Translations under genes and position numbers: made by a program
Notes under the pieces: model-generated
Told to the model about the DNA's origin: nothing
What the model saw: only the letters and a program-made list of their open reading frames with translations
Database searches by the model: none
Shown: in pieces, positions 36,527 to 46,141 of the stretch
How the letters are laid out: the number at the start of each line of letters is the position of its first letter
Position numbering within the stretch: the first letter of the stretch is position 1
From: Hondaea fermentalgiana
Taxonomy: Eukaryota; Sar; Bigyra; Thraustochytrida; Thraustochytriidae
Reading direction: 5' to 3'
Length of the DNA stretch: 64,000 nucleotides
Assembly: GCA_014084085.1 (NCBI GenBank)
Contig: NPFB01000049.1
Location: forward strand, 343,529-407,528

Positions 36527-39154
36527 ATGGAGGTTGCCGAGACGGGCACTGCGACAACCTCTGGTCTTGCCAAAACACTCCGACACTTTGGTCTCGACAC
36601 GCGAACGCCAGGGCTGCAGCGCGAGGATCGCCGCGCAGAGTTGCAAAAGCGTCTCGGCGAATTCGAGCGCGCCAGACGGGTTCCGCCGCCGCCAACAAAT
36701 CTCTTATTGAGGAAAAGTAAGCAAGCTCCGGCACCACCTCATTCCTCTCTTGCTCCTCCTGCCGGCCCAACGAGGGGCGCACCGCCACCGCCTTCTTCAC
36801 CTTCACGAAAGGCCAACAAAGTTGGAAGACCTTTGCTCATCCCACCTCCACCGCCTGCAGAGCACACGCGCGTGAGAGAAGATTTGCAGTCTAATGAAGA
36901 GAAGACCACCTTTGCTGACGGTGAAGCGCGCGGGCCCCAACGAGCGCCAAAGCGACTGCCTGAATCAAAGTTACCCGATACCTCGTTTGACTGTGATGTG
37001 TGTGGTCTAACATTCAAAAAGGTTGCGCACCTCATCGTCCATTCGCGTTCTCACAATCGCGACAAACCGTCTCGCGCTAGCCAGCCAGTTTCACACGCCA
37101 AGTCTAAAAAACGAGGGAAAATTGACCAAGTGAAAGACCCCTCTTCTTCCGACGAGGATGACCAAGACTGCGAAGAGGATAACAACGGCGGCGGCGATGA
37201 TGACGACGACGACGATGACGCTGACATCTTGAACGAACAAAGTTATAGCCACTTTGACGATGCAGGCGACGTTCGAGGTCTCGTGGAGGGCCTTTCCATT
37301 GCCGAAGATAACCAAGATGCCAACAGTATTCTTGAGTCCAAGACACGGGACAGAGCCGACAATGCTGATGCTGCTCATGATGAAGCATGGATCGAAGAAT
37401 TTGCTCGTGGTCTTGTTCAGATGGCTCGTCAAAGCGGTGCAGCTACACGGTCGCCAAAGTCAAAGTCAAGTCCGCAGCGCGCACCAGCCGTGCTGCGAAA
37501 GATGCTCACGGCCCCAGCACGAGCATTGGCTCCTCCTCCCCGCGGCGCCCCACCTCTGCATTTGGCGCGGGCAGCATCGGCGCACGCGGTGCTTGTGAGC
37601 CCAAAGAACAAGCGGGAAGGACTCACAGAGGCAGATTGGAACGACAAACAGGCCATCCATGATAATACAGACGTGGACGCGCTCCGTCGGGAAATCGAGG
37701 AGCTCGACCGAAAGAGAGCTGCGCGCATTCGCAGCCGGCTTCACGACTCCAAAGATGTCGAGATCCAGGAAGCCGAATGGGACCTGCAGCGGGTCCAGCA
37801 AGAACTGCGTCGCGTAGAGCGTCATCGAGGAATTTTTATTGACAGCAGACTTGCTTCGCAAAGCGGACATATGCAACGCTGGGCCAAGGAAGACCTCTTG
37901 CCCAAACTTGAGGCTCTCGAGCGTGAGGCAAACGCGCGCCTTGAGCAAGAGATTTCGCGCATTCGCGCTGAAGAGGAATCGCACCCGCAGTACGGGCGTC
38001 AGGCGCAGAACGAACGCAGGTTCAAGCTGCATCAAATGCAAAGCAGGCATGGCAACGCTACTCTGGATGATGACGCATCGATGTCTGTAAGAAGAGGAGG
38101 AGGGCCCAATGGAAGCCGGCAACGCGCAGATGCGGATGAAATCGGACGCGAAGCTCTTGCGTTGCACATGGGAAAACGCGACTTGGCCAGAGCAGAAACC
38201 TTGTACCGACGTGCGCTCGCCCTTGATGGTCGCCATGCCACCAATCTTGGAAACCTTGCGTTGTTCATTCAACAATTCGGCACAAGCCAGCACGGACGCC
38301 GGGACGAGGAGAACAAGAGCATTGAAGATTCAGGCCACCGAAACCGGGCGCATGATGATGGCGATGAATCGTACCGCAAGGCTTGCGATGCACAAGCAGA
38401 CAAGTTTTACCGACAAGCCATTAGCGCAGACCCTTCGCACAGCACCAATCTCGCCAATTATGCATCCTTTCTGCACAAAAATTTGCGGCAGTACGAACGC
38501 GCCGAGCAGTATTACGAGCGCGCAGTGCACGAGGCGCCTGCGAACGCCTCAATTCTTGGAAATTTTGCCGTCTTTCTCTTTCGCGTGCGTCGAGACCTCG
38601 TCCGCGCAGATCGCATGTTTCAACGCGCACTCGAAATTGATCCCGAACATGTGAACAATTGTTGCAATTACGCGTCTTTGCTGAAGAAGGGGTTTGGCAA
38701 ACATCGCGAGGCGCAGGCCTTGTACGAAGATGCGCTAAAGATTGATCCGGAAAATCCGTCTGTCCTATGCAACTACGCCAACATGCTCGTCAAAGGGGCC
38801 GATTCGTCTGACACCTCGCCTGAAGCATGTGCACAAATCCAAAAAGCGCGCGACCTCTACCTTTTAGCGTTACGAGTCAACCCCTCGCACCGCATGGCCA
38901 AGCGTAACTACATGATTTTCCTGCGCGACTTTCCTACTGTGAGGAACATGGCGAATGAACGCAAGCTTTCAGAAGCAAGGCCACCGCCCGGACCACGGCC
39001 GCCGCAAGTCCATGCAGGTCGAGTCGTGTCGCCACCTACATCGCCCACGTCGCCCACGTCGCCCAAATTGCGGCGACGGAGCAAAAGGTCTCGGTCTCCT
39101 CATGCTGCTGCGCGAAAACCCATGTCGCCCACGCTTGAGACGCTCATTGAGTGA
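36527..39154 (+). CDS. C2H2 zinc finger, coiled-coil and TPR protein
   Basis: 875 residues from the ATG at 36527. A single C2H2 finger lies at about 155-177 (CDVCGLTFKKVAHLIVHSRSH), preceded by Pro-rich sequence and followed by an acidic run of eight or more Asp near 225. Residues about 385-495 form a charged coiled coil (REIEELDRKRAARIRSRL). From about 540 to 815 there are at least five TPR units, for example ARAETLYRRALALDGRH, ADKFYRQAISADPSH, AEQYYERAVHEAPAN, ADRMFQRALEIDPEH and AQALYEDALKIDPEN. The C-terminus has S-P-T repeats and basic residues. TPRs are protein-binding scaffolds; one finger alone is weak evidence for DNA binding. I know no named family with this order of domains, so the function is open. 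Confidence 0.85.
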   Translation: MEVAETGTATTSGLAKTLRHFGLDTRTPGLQREDRRAELQKRLGEFERARRVPPPPTNLLLRKSKQAPAPPHSSLAPPAGPTRGAPPPPSSPSRKANKVGRPLLIPPPPPAEHTRVREDLQSNEEKTTFADGEARGPQRAPKRLPESKLPDTSFDCDVCGLTFKKVAHLIVHSRSHNRDKPSRASQPVSHAKSKKRGKIDQVKDPSSSDEDDQDCEEDNNGGGDDDDDDDDADILNEQSYSHFDDAGDVRGLVEGLSIAEDNQDANSILESKTRDRADNADAAHDEAWIEEFARGLVQMARQSGAATRSPKSKSSPQRAPAVLRKMLTAPARALAPPPRGAPPLHLARAASAHAVLVSPKNKREGLTEADWNDKQAIHDNTDVDALRREIEELDRKRAARIRSRLHDSKDVEIQEAEWDLQRVQQELRRVERHRGIFIDSRLASQSGHMQRWAKEDLLPKLEALEREANARLEQEISRIRAEEESHPQYGRQAQNERRFKLHQMQSRHGNATLDDDASMSVRRGGGPNGSRQRADADEIGREALALHMGKRDLARAETLYRRALALDGRHATNLGNLALFIQQFGTSQHGRRDEENKSIEDSGHRNRAHDDGDESYRKACDAQADKFYRQAISADPSHSTNLANYASFLHKNLRQYERAEQYYERAVHEAPANASILGNFAVFLFRVRRDLVRADRMFQRALEIDPEHVNNCCNYASLLKKGFGKHREAQALYEDALKIDPENPSVLCNYANMLVKGADSSDTSPEACAQIQKARDLYLLALRVNPSHRMAKRNYMIFLRDFPTVRNMANERKLSEARPPPGPRPPQVHAGRVVSPPTSPTSPTSPKLRRRSKRSRSPHAAARKPMSPTLETLIE

Positions 39155-39401
39155 TAATAGCCAAGGGTCGACCATACTGCAATTAGCTATCATTTGTCTT
39201 ATCAAGTTTCCGACTGGTTGGGATAAAATCGCGTCCACTTTCGTATACCTCTTTGCGTTCGTGGTCTTTCCCCTTGCTCATTCTTTTTTTTTTTTTTTTT
39301 GCAATTGTTTGACTGGGAGTAGGCCTTTGCTTGGGCGCATGGCATGCATGGACAAATGGATGCTTTGAATGTGCGGTAGATGAATGTGTTTATTAATTTG
39401 T
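39155..39401. other. Convergent 3' intergenic region with poly-T
   Basis: 247 bp between converging stops, with a run of T at about 39284-39300. Presumably both 3' UTRs. Confidence 0.5.
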
Positions 39402-40116
39402 TTATTTTTTGGGCAACGTGCGCTCCTTGAAGAGACCCTGCTTGATAAAAAGGCTCTCCACGAAGGACCTCGGCTTGAGTGCAATGCGCTCTGCGTGGTG
39501 TGCGGCAATATCGGCGTCCATGGTTTTCAAGGCCTCTTCGATCCTCTTGACCTTGTCATCGCGACCACGCAAGTACTTTTTGCCCTTCGGCTCGCGCGTC
39601 ACTACAGCCTTGGGTTCGCGGTCCCACCTAGGGTCCCACTCATTCTTCTTCAGGTCGGCGCCGCGAAAATACCTGCGTTATTATGGTTTTTGACGTTCAA
39701 GCAAGCACGCACCCATGCAAGCGAAGAGGCAAGCACACAAACGAGCACATAACGTGTCGCTAAGGTTAGTTTGTTGTCCACGCGTCTTCGACAAAGGCAT
39801 TCTCCCCTTCTCTTCCCCTCCCTCTCTCTCTGCGCCGCTCGCAGGCGAAAGCGCTGGCCCCGGCCGCCTCGCCGCCGTCGCCGTCGTCGCCGACCACTTA
39901 CTTGCCCTCCCGAATGGCTTGCTTGCGGAGCTCCGCCTGCTTGCGGCCGCTGAGCGCGGGGCCCTTGATCTTCTTCGGGTTCACCGTGCTGCGCACCAGC
40001 CGCAGCGCGCGCGGCAGCTCGCCCGACATTGCCTCGTGCTTCGTTCCCTCCCGGCCAAGAAGTCCTTTTGCGCGCCGTCCTCCTCCTTCTTCTTGGACGC
40101 GGTCAGGACGCAGCAT
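39402..40116 (-). CDS. Small basic two-exon protein, possibly mitoribosomal mL59-like
   Basis: Exons 40116-39902 and 39672-39402 (minus strand) join in phase to 161 residues from the ATG at 40116, or 132 from the ATG at 40029 (MSGELPRAL); I cannot choose firmly, and the longer form would supply a basic leader. The mature part is very basic: KIKGPALSGRKQAELRKQA in exon 1, then YFRGADLKKNEWDPRW, PKGKKYLRGRDDKVKRIEEA and a helical end with KPRSFVESLFIKQG. A K-G-x-K block followed by a helix with spaced Arg/Lys after an R-K-x-A-x-L-R-K helix resembles mitochondrial large-subunit protein mL59 (MRPL25 family). That assignment is from memory of the pattern only and may be wrong; the gene structure itself is well supported. 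Confidence 0.7.
39673..39901 (-). other. GT-AG intron
   Basis: On the minus strand the donor is GTAAGT after GGGCAA and the acceptor AACGCAG; 229 nt. Joining gives AA+G (Lys) and keeps the frame, and the total coding length is divisible by three. Without splicing exon 1 stops at once (TAA at 39898-39900). Confidence 0.85.
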
Positions 40117-40602
40117 ATAGAGACCTATACGAATTTTAGGTCTCTTTTGTATTTTCCGTACATGAGACGTTACATTTGTTGTGAAAGGTCGTTTCGTAAC
40201 GAGACGTTACATTGGGCGCGCCTGTGTGGAGGCTCGCTTTCGCTCGCCGAGTTGTCCTGCGCAGCGGCTACGGCTACGGCCAAAGATGAAGGATTGGCCA
40301 AGGTTTCGTGAGGGGCTAGTCCGTCCATGGAATTCTTTTCCTTGAGACATCCATGCTTACTTGTCATGGTGGGAATGGATGTCATTAGTCAGGCATCGGA
40401 TTTCGTGTTCCCATAGCTCTGTGTTGGCCGGTCCCCGATCGACAAATGGTCCAAGCTCATTCCGTGGTTGCACGCGCGGCAGCTGTGGCCACTGCGACGC
40501 GCAGAAGAGTACACACTTTCATTTACGTGCCGCGGATCGCGGATGTCACGCAAGTTGCCTCTCGGGTCGGCTTGACCTCAGTAAGCTGTAGCTGTCTGTC
40601 TG

Positions 40603-40645
40603 GTTGGCTGCCTGGCTGCCTGGCTGCCTGGCTGCCTGGCTGTCC
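40603..40645 (+). repeat. (GCCTGGCT)n repeat
   Basis: About four octamer units of GCCTGGCT. Confidence 0.85.
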
Positions 40646-41101
40646 TGCGCCTTCCGTTCACGCGCTTGTCCACCCACCATAAAATCGACTTTTCTATTTT
40701 GGAGGGAGGAGAATTCGTCTTTTCGGGCTCGATTTCAGTTCGATCAAGACCATCTTGCTAAGCCTGCTGCTTGCTGCTACCCGCGCGCCGGGAATGTGCT
40801 GGAATCCAGCCATCCATTCGCATCGCCAGCCGCAGCCGGTCGCTGATCAAAGTAGCTTAGCGGCGATGAAGATGAATCGATCTTCTCTCCTAAGGAACAT
40901 TGCAATCTCGTGTCGCATTTCAGCCCCATTAGCCCAACTCGTGGCCGCGCTTGCGCTACCATCTTCGCGCAGCCTGCAGCTACAGTTGCAGCTGCGCAGG
41001 GCGGAGTGGCGTCTCGTCTCCTGCACGCGCGTTTTGTCTGGCTGTGTATCACGCAAGAGCGCCATGTCGCTGTCACAGCCGAAAATCGTCCCGCCTGCGG
41101 T

Positions 41102-41126
41102 AGCAGCAGCAGCAGCAGCAGCAGCG
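41102..41126 (+). repeat. (CAG)n trinucleotide repeat
   Basis: Eight AGC/CAG units in a non-coding context. Confidence 0.85.
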
Positions 41127-41499
41127 AACAGCCTTCCCACACTGCCAAGCTTGCAGCACGTGCAGCGCCGGCCACTGATGTGCAGCGCGCGCGCGCTCAT
41201 GCTTTCTGCGGGCCGCTGCACGTGCGCGAACGTGCCGCAGTCGTCGTGGCGGGAAGCTTGCTGTTGTACGCTGTTGTACGCTGTGAGCGGCCGTCGCTGT
41301 CCTCGGCGACGGCATCTCTGGGCTCGTCCGTTCGTCCGTGCGTCCACCAAATCGATGGAAGCCGCTGTCACCTGCGCCGCGGCCGCGGCCGCAGTCGAGC
41401 CCGCGCAGCACGCTCCCGCACGCGCCGCGCCGCGCAGCGCACTCGAGGGTCGGGGGGTCTCGCAGCTTTGTCGTGAACTATGACGAAAACAAGGGGGGG

Positions 41500-41599
41500 N
41501 NNNNNNNNNNNNNNNNNNNNNNNNNNNNNNNNNNNNNNNNNNNNNNNNNNNNNNNNNNNNNNNNNNNNNNNNNNNNNNNNNNNNNNNNNNNNNNNNNNN
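41500..41599. other. Assembly gap (100 N) inside a poly-G run
   Basis: Exactly 100 N with seven G on the left and nine G on the right, so the unsequenced part is probably a long G homopolymer. Confidence 0.99.
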
Positions 41600-42090
41600 G
41601 GGGGGGGGCGCTCTCTTCCTCGTGCGAGCTCTCGCCTCGCTGCCGTCGATCGAGGGCGCCTGCGTCTTGCGGTCGATAAACTCGCAGACGTTGTGTCGGT
41701 CTCGCGGCGCGCGTCGCCGACGAGGCGGGGAGTGCTTACTTGGGCGCATGTGCAAGGACGAGGAGGTGGAGGTCTGAGGAAGAAGAATGAAGGAGCCGGG
41801 AAGCCGAGCACACGCCAGCACGTGCGACTGTGGCGGTCCCAACCATGCGGCTGTGGTGCGGCGGCGATGAAGAGGAAGAAGACCTGCGAAATGGAGGGCG
41901 GCGCGACCCGGCCAAGGATGTTCTTTGACCTTTTTAGCGAAAGCAGCGCGTGCAAGAACAGAGATTGCGATGACGTGCAGGACCAGACGAGATCAAGAAA
42001 CGCGCTCCAGCAAAACCAAAACGAGATCAAGAAACCAAAACAAGAAACAAAAGAAAGCAAAGAAAGCAAAGAAAAAGAAAAAGAAGAAGA
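41600..42090. promoter_or_regulatory. 5' flank of the small Cys-rich gene
   Basis: 491 bp from the gap to the ATG at 42091. The last 90 bp are strongly purine-rich (AAGAAAGCAAAGAAAAAGAA), a likely 5' UTR. No further element recognised. Confidence 0.4.
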
Positions 42091-42519
42091 ATGATGACCG
42101 CTCGTTTTGCCATCCTCGCCATCGTGGCGGCAATCATCGCCATGGTTCGCGGCGAAGACGATATTGGTCTTGGCCTCACCGAAGGCTCGTGCTACAACGC
42201 TGACGGACATGGCATTACTTGCGGCGTTGACGAAGAATCGTGCCTTGCCGGAAACGCTAACAGCACCCTCCCTTACCAGCAGTTTCACTGGTACGAGCCC
42301 GGCTACATCAGCGCTCGCGGAGGATGCTGCCATTGCTGCGGAGGCTGCAACCATACGGCCGAGTTTGGTGACGAGTGCGAGGCTTCGTATGGTGAGGACG
42401 GTGAATGTTACGCGGAAACCATGGAGCCTACCGCTTCGCCGTCAGAGCCTTCGTCTGCGTCTCATGCGGTTGCCGGTGCCAGCGCCGCCCTCCTCGTCTG
42501 TGCCGTATTGGCTCTTTAA
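42091..42519 (+). CDS. Small Cys-rich secreted, probably GPI-anchored protein
   Basis: 142 residues, ATG at 42091. Residues 1-21 form a classical signal peptide (RFAILAIVAAIIAMVRG with a likely cut near Gly-Glu). The mature part has 13 Cys before the tail, clustered in GGCCHCCGGC, and two N-x-[ST] sites (NANST, NHT). A Ser/Thr/Pro linker (EPTASPSEPSSAS) leads to a hydrophobic C-terminus (GASAALLVCAVLAL) with no cytosolic tail, as in GPI-anchor signals. I do not recognise a family. The protein is expected at the cell surface; function unknown. Confidence 0.72.
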   Translation: MMTARFAILAIVAAIIAMVRGEDDIGLGLTEGSCYNADGHGITCGVDEESCLAGNANSTLPYQQFHWYEPGYISARGGCCHCCGGCNHTAEFGDECEASYGEDGECYAETMEPTASPSEPSSASHAVAGASAALLVCAVLAL

Positions 42520-43145
42520 GGTGAGACAGACTGTCGTTGATGTTATAGAAATGAAATTTTGATGTTCACATTCTCGATGAGAACCTGCTTGTCACATAAC
42601 TTGTTCTCGCTGATCAGCGGTGCGCCAAAAGAACGATCGCAATTGCTCAACGCGCAATGCTGGGCAACAGCCGTCGCGATCATCTTCGATAGTAAGCTCG
42701 CGCCACAATTTGCACACTGCGCGCGGACAGGCCTTCGCGTAGAATTCCACTCCTTTCCTTTGTTCTTCCTTGCTCGCGTTCTTCGCTTGGACCAGGCGAT
42801 GCACTTGATCATGACCTTTTCGAGAATGGCTACCGCAGAAGCGCGTGAGTGCGAAAGCGTGAGAGTGGGATTTCTTTCGGCTCTCCCTGTCACTCTGCAG
42901 TATCATCATCTTCACTCCGAGTCAGGTGCCTGGACAGTGCCAGTGCCAATGCCAGCAGTAGAGGCAGACTTCGAACGGCCAAAGGCGTATACGGACGCGC
43001 TAGTCCATCTCGCGGCACCGTGTCCGTGGCGCTCTGCAGGAGCCGCCGGTCAGCACCGGTGCGCGCCGCTTGCAGTTAGTAGGCTGACAAGGCACGCGCG
43101 CTCTCCAGCTCCAGGTCATCCTCCCGTGTCCTGTCGTCGTTCGCC
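42520..43145. other. Intergenic region with an unexplained minus-strand frame
   Basis: 626 bp between two plus-strand genes. On the minus strand a frame at 42543-42893 has no ATG near its start but reads AQCANCGASLLSKMIATAVA ... HCALSNCDRSF, which could be the last exon of a small zinc-binding protein whose first exon I cannot place. No support beyond the Cys spacing. Confidence 0.3.
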
Positions 43146-43748
43146 ATGGACGACTACAGCGGCGTCGTGGGCGGCAGGCTCGTGCTCAAGGGGAGCGGCG
43201 CGGCCACGCCTGCACTCAAGCGGGTCAAGGATAGCAAGCGCAAAAAGGCCAAGAAGGCCAAGAAATCCAAAAAGGCGAAAAAGGAGAAGCGAAGGCGCGA
43301 CGAGGTCTCAAGCGACGCCGAAAGGAGTGGACGAAGGCGCAAAAGCAGGCGCCGCAGCCGTAGCCACAGCAGCGATGAAAGTCAGAGCGATGACGGCAAC
43401 GACGACAAACAAAGCAAAGGACTCAAGGAGTTGAATAAAGAACCTGTAGCATCCGCAAACGACGACAACGCAGAATATGATCTTGGAGGACAAGGAAAAG
43501 AAGGTGTAGAAAGGAACGATCGCAATGAAGACGAGGAAGAAGAAGCTGCAGACGATAATGACAGCCTCGCGGGCCTGACGCCGGCGCAACGTCGCTTTGA
43601 GCTCAAGCAGAGGGAGCGCGAAGCCGAGCGTATCAAAGAGATGACACGCATGACGCATCGCGAACGCGTTGATGCTTTTAATGAAAAGCTTTCTAAGCTC
43701 TCCGAGCACCACGACATTCCCAAGGTCAGTGCTGCCGGTAACGGATAA
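43146..43748 (+). CDS. FAM32A: FAM32A homologue
   Basis: 200 residues from the ATG at 43146. The start (MDDYSGVVGGRLVLKG) followed by a Lys-rich stretch, and the end (LTPAQRRFELKQREREAERI, MTHRERVDAFNEKLSKLSEH, HDIPKVS), are the two conserved blocks of FAM32A. Human FAM32A is 112 residues; the extra length here is a charged, Ser/Asp/Glu/Lys-rich linker at about 20-140. FAM32A enters the catalytic spliceosome before exon ligation and helps position the 3' splice site, so a nuclear role in pre-mRNA splicing is expected. It converges with the methyltransferase gene, 162 bp apart. Confidence 0.9.
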   Translation: MDDYSGVVGGRLVLKGSGAATPALKRVKDSKRKKAKKAKKSKKAKKEKRRRDEVSSDAERSGRRRKSRRRSRSHSSDESQSDDGNDDKQSKGLKELNKEPVASANDDNAEYDLGGQGKEGVERNDRNEDEEEEAADDNDSLAGLTPAQRRFELKQREREAERIKEMTRMTHRERVDAFNEKLSKLSEHHDIPKVSAAGNG

Positions 43749-43910
43749 TACATATGCGTCTTTGTACCATCATCGTCTGCTACTTTGTCTTTTGCTAAAT
43801 TTCTTGACCGTCTCTTCCGTTTTGTTTATTTTTAAACATTGCCATTGAACAGATTCTTCACAATTATCTAGATCACATCAACTACTCTTGCGCGTCCCAG
43901 TGCGGGCAAC

Positions 43911-44942
43911 TCACTTCTTTGAAGCAGCGCGACGCTTGGCGGCGCGCTTCTTCGCCTTCTTGCCATCCCGCTTGGGCACCTGGACAAAATCGCCACGACG
44001 TTTCTTGCCCGCGCCAGGAGGCTTGAGCTTGCCGCTTGCGACAAGCTGCAAGATGCTCACCACCTGTTTGAGGCGCTTTGACGTCAGCTTCACGAGCGAT
44101 GAGGAATTCACCTCAGATGGCGTCAGTAGCGTCTCTGGGGCGCCATTTTCGACGCCTTTCTCCTTCTCGCCGGCATTTTCCTCGGTCACCTTCGATTCTT
44201 GCGACGAACCAGTATCACTTTTGACGGAGGTCGTTCCAAAGCAGTAGGTGACGGCGTCAAACACGGGGAAGCTCTTGTTTTCGCCGACCTTGCGAGGAAT
44301 GTAACCAGGGTACACGGATCGATCAAAGACGACAGAGCGCAGAAAATCGGCGTTCTCGCACGAATCAGCAAGCTTTTCGATACCCCACCATCCAAAGGGC
44401 GGACGCGTCTTGTGAACAATATGAATTTGAGCATCGGTATTTTCCTTCAAGAGACTCGCGGCGCTCTTGATGAAGCCGCTCACCAACTGACGATTGGCCT
44501 CAAGCTGATCAGATTGGCCGTCTTGGCCGACATCATCGGGAACGCAGGGGAAATTAAAGACGATGCGGTCGTATCGCCCAGCCACGGCCTCCTTGCTCAG
44601 CGTTTCGGAAAGGGCCACGGCGTCGACTTCGTGCTCCACACGTGTGTGCTCAAAAGCCTCGAGAGCGGCCAGCGTCTGCTCCCCCTTTGCGTAAATGCTC
44701 ATCACTTCCTTGCGGGACTGGTAAGACGTGCAAGTGAGTTGGGCCTCGCCACCGAGGCTCTTGGCAAGTGCCAGCGAAAAGGTGAAGTCGCCATCACCGA
44801 CGACAAGAATGCGTTGCTGTGCTGTGTACAGACCCGTGCGTTTCGGCTCGTCGTCTTCTGCAATATCGTCGACGCGATGCCGCGGGCACGTTTCGGGTCG
44901 TACATTGCGTTGGCACGGTGGTCGGAGAGGCTCGCCATCCAT
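43911..44942 (-). CDS. BMT5: BMT5-like 25S rRNA (uridine-N3)-methyltransferase
   Basis: 343 residues from the ATG at 44942; the frame is open upstream but lacks an ATG, so a short upstream exon is not excluded. Residues about 43-64 (RILVVGDGDFTFSLALAKSL) are the SAM-binding motif of the BMT5/DUF2431 family, usually G-[ED]-G-[ND]-F-x-F-S. It is followed by CTSYQSRKEV, the catalytic-region block FNFPCVPDDVGQ near 128, and a typical HKTRPPFGWWGIEKLA segment. The C-terminal 70 residues are Lys/Arg-rich (KKRAAKRRAASKK), consistent with nucleolar localisation. Yeast Bmt5 makes m3U2634 in 25S rRNA; the same reaction is inferred. Confidence 0.85.
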   Translation of the reverse strand: MDGEPLRPPCQRNVRPETCPRHRVDDIAEDDEPKRTGLYTAQQRILVVGDGDFTFSLALAKSLGGEAQLTCTSYQSRKEVMSIYAKGEQTLAALEAFEHTRVEHEVDAVALSETLSKEAVAGRYDRIVFNFPCVPDDVGQDGQSDQLEANRQLVSGFIKSAASLLKENTDAQIHIVHKTRPPFGWWGIEKLADSCENADFLRSVVFDRSVYPGYIPRKVGENKSFPVFDAVTYCFGTTSVKSDTGSSQESKVTEENAGEKEKGVENGAPETLLTPSEVNSSSLVKLTSKRLKQVVSILQLVASGKLKPPGAGKKRRGDFVQVPKRDGKKAKKRAAKRRAASKK

Positions 44943-46141
44943 CTCTGTTGGCGCTTCAACGAGAATTTTGTAGCAGCATGCCACACATCCCGTTATTGCG
45001 CATAACGCTGTTTCGGGCAGAGCCCAAAGCGTGTCCACATTGCGGAGCGCCGACTTGCCCTCCTTGATTTGCTGTGTTTGTTTGCAATTCGATTCACGTC
45101 AGCCGCGTGTCAGTCTTCATTCATGCAAAATAAATAAAAAGGGCCACTTCAAGCTTGTGGCGCCCCCAAAGAGTCGTCTTGCCCAAGCAGAGCGTCTCGT
45201 GAGAGCGTCTCGTGAGCCTTGAGCTGGCTGGACGGTATCATCTCAAAGTTTTCGGTCATTATACCGCGGGCCCGAGAGCCTGCGGCTCCGACATCTAACT
45301 AGTTTTTCGACATCATTTACCCTCCTGCTTGCTCGCTTGCTGCACGCCGTCGCGCATCTGCTTGGCTCTTGCCTCGTGGACCCGCCCCTCGAGGCTCGGC
45401 GACACCACCACCGCCAAGGAGCAAGAAAAGTCAGCCCTTCGCTCGTCCACTCACCCGTGTGTCCTCCATCGCGCCCGGCAGCTCCTCGGAGAAGGCGAAC
45501 TGCTTGCTGTCTTGCGTTCTTGGCCTGACTCGACAGTGAAGCCGCGCGTCCACCCGCCGCGCGACCACTCATCACCCCCGCGAGAGGCCATTTGCGCAAC
45601 CCCAAATTTTGAGCACCTCTGTAACCTCTGGGAGCCTCCTGTGCGGGCTGGAACCTCTGGCAGCTTGGGAACGAAACCTCCCTCGCCCCGCGTGTCCGGG
45701 TCCGGCCTGCTGCTGCTCGTACTACGCTCACTACAAGCCGCACCGGCACGCCCCGCCGCGACCTCGCGTCGAAGAGGCTCGCTCGCGGCGGCGCGACGCG
45801 ACATGAGGGCCTCGAGGCAGGCGGCTGGGCCGCCTGCGCGCGCGAGGCTCGCGTCGCTGTCGAGGCCCGCTTGCGCAGCCACCCGGCCCAGCTCGCGCCG
45901 CTGATGGGGTGCACAATCAATCAAGTTGCACGTAAAGACCCGCTCGCTGCACGTGCACCAGGCCGGGCCCGACGCAGACATCGAACGGCGCGCGTTAGGC
46001 TGCGCTGCGTCGCGTCGCGTTGCGTTGCAGAGCACCGCCGCGCCTCTGTCTCGCACGCGCTTGCAAGAGCGACTTGCGAGCGGAGCAGCGCAGAGCGGGG
46101 ACCTTGGGCCGGGCGGGAAGTAAAGGAGACGGCGAAGAGAA
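44943..46141. other. Head-to-head intergenic region (1.2 kb)
   Basis: This lies between the BMT5-like gene (-) and the PqiA-like gene (+). It is GC-rich after 45300 and contains a 13-bp direct repeat (GAGCGTCTCGTGA, 45189-45214). Open frames on both strands lack any protein signature. Confidence 0.5.

Larger units (their letters stand above)
40117..41499. other. Intergenic region, no gene recognised
   Basis: A 1.4-kb stretch with GCCTGGCT repeats at 40603-40645 and a (CAG)n tract at 41102-41126. Open frames are present on both strands because of GC-rich composition, but none has a convincing protein signature. Confidence 0.5.

Noticed and set aside
42543..42893. A minus-strand frame with CANCGAS ... 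HCALSNC, possibly a zinc-binding exon
   Set aside because: It has no ATG near its start, no splice partner could be placed with confidence, and no family was recognised.
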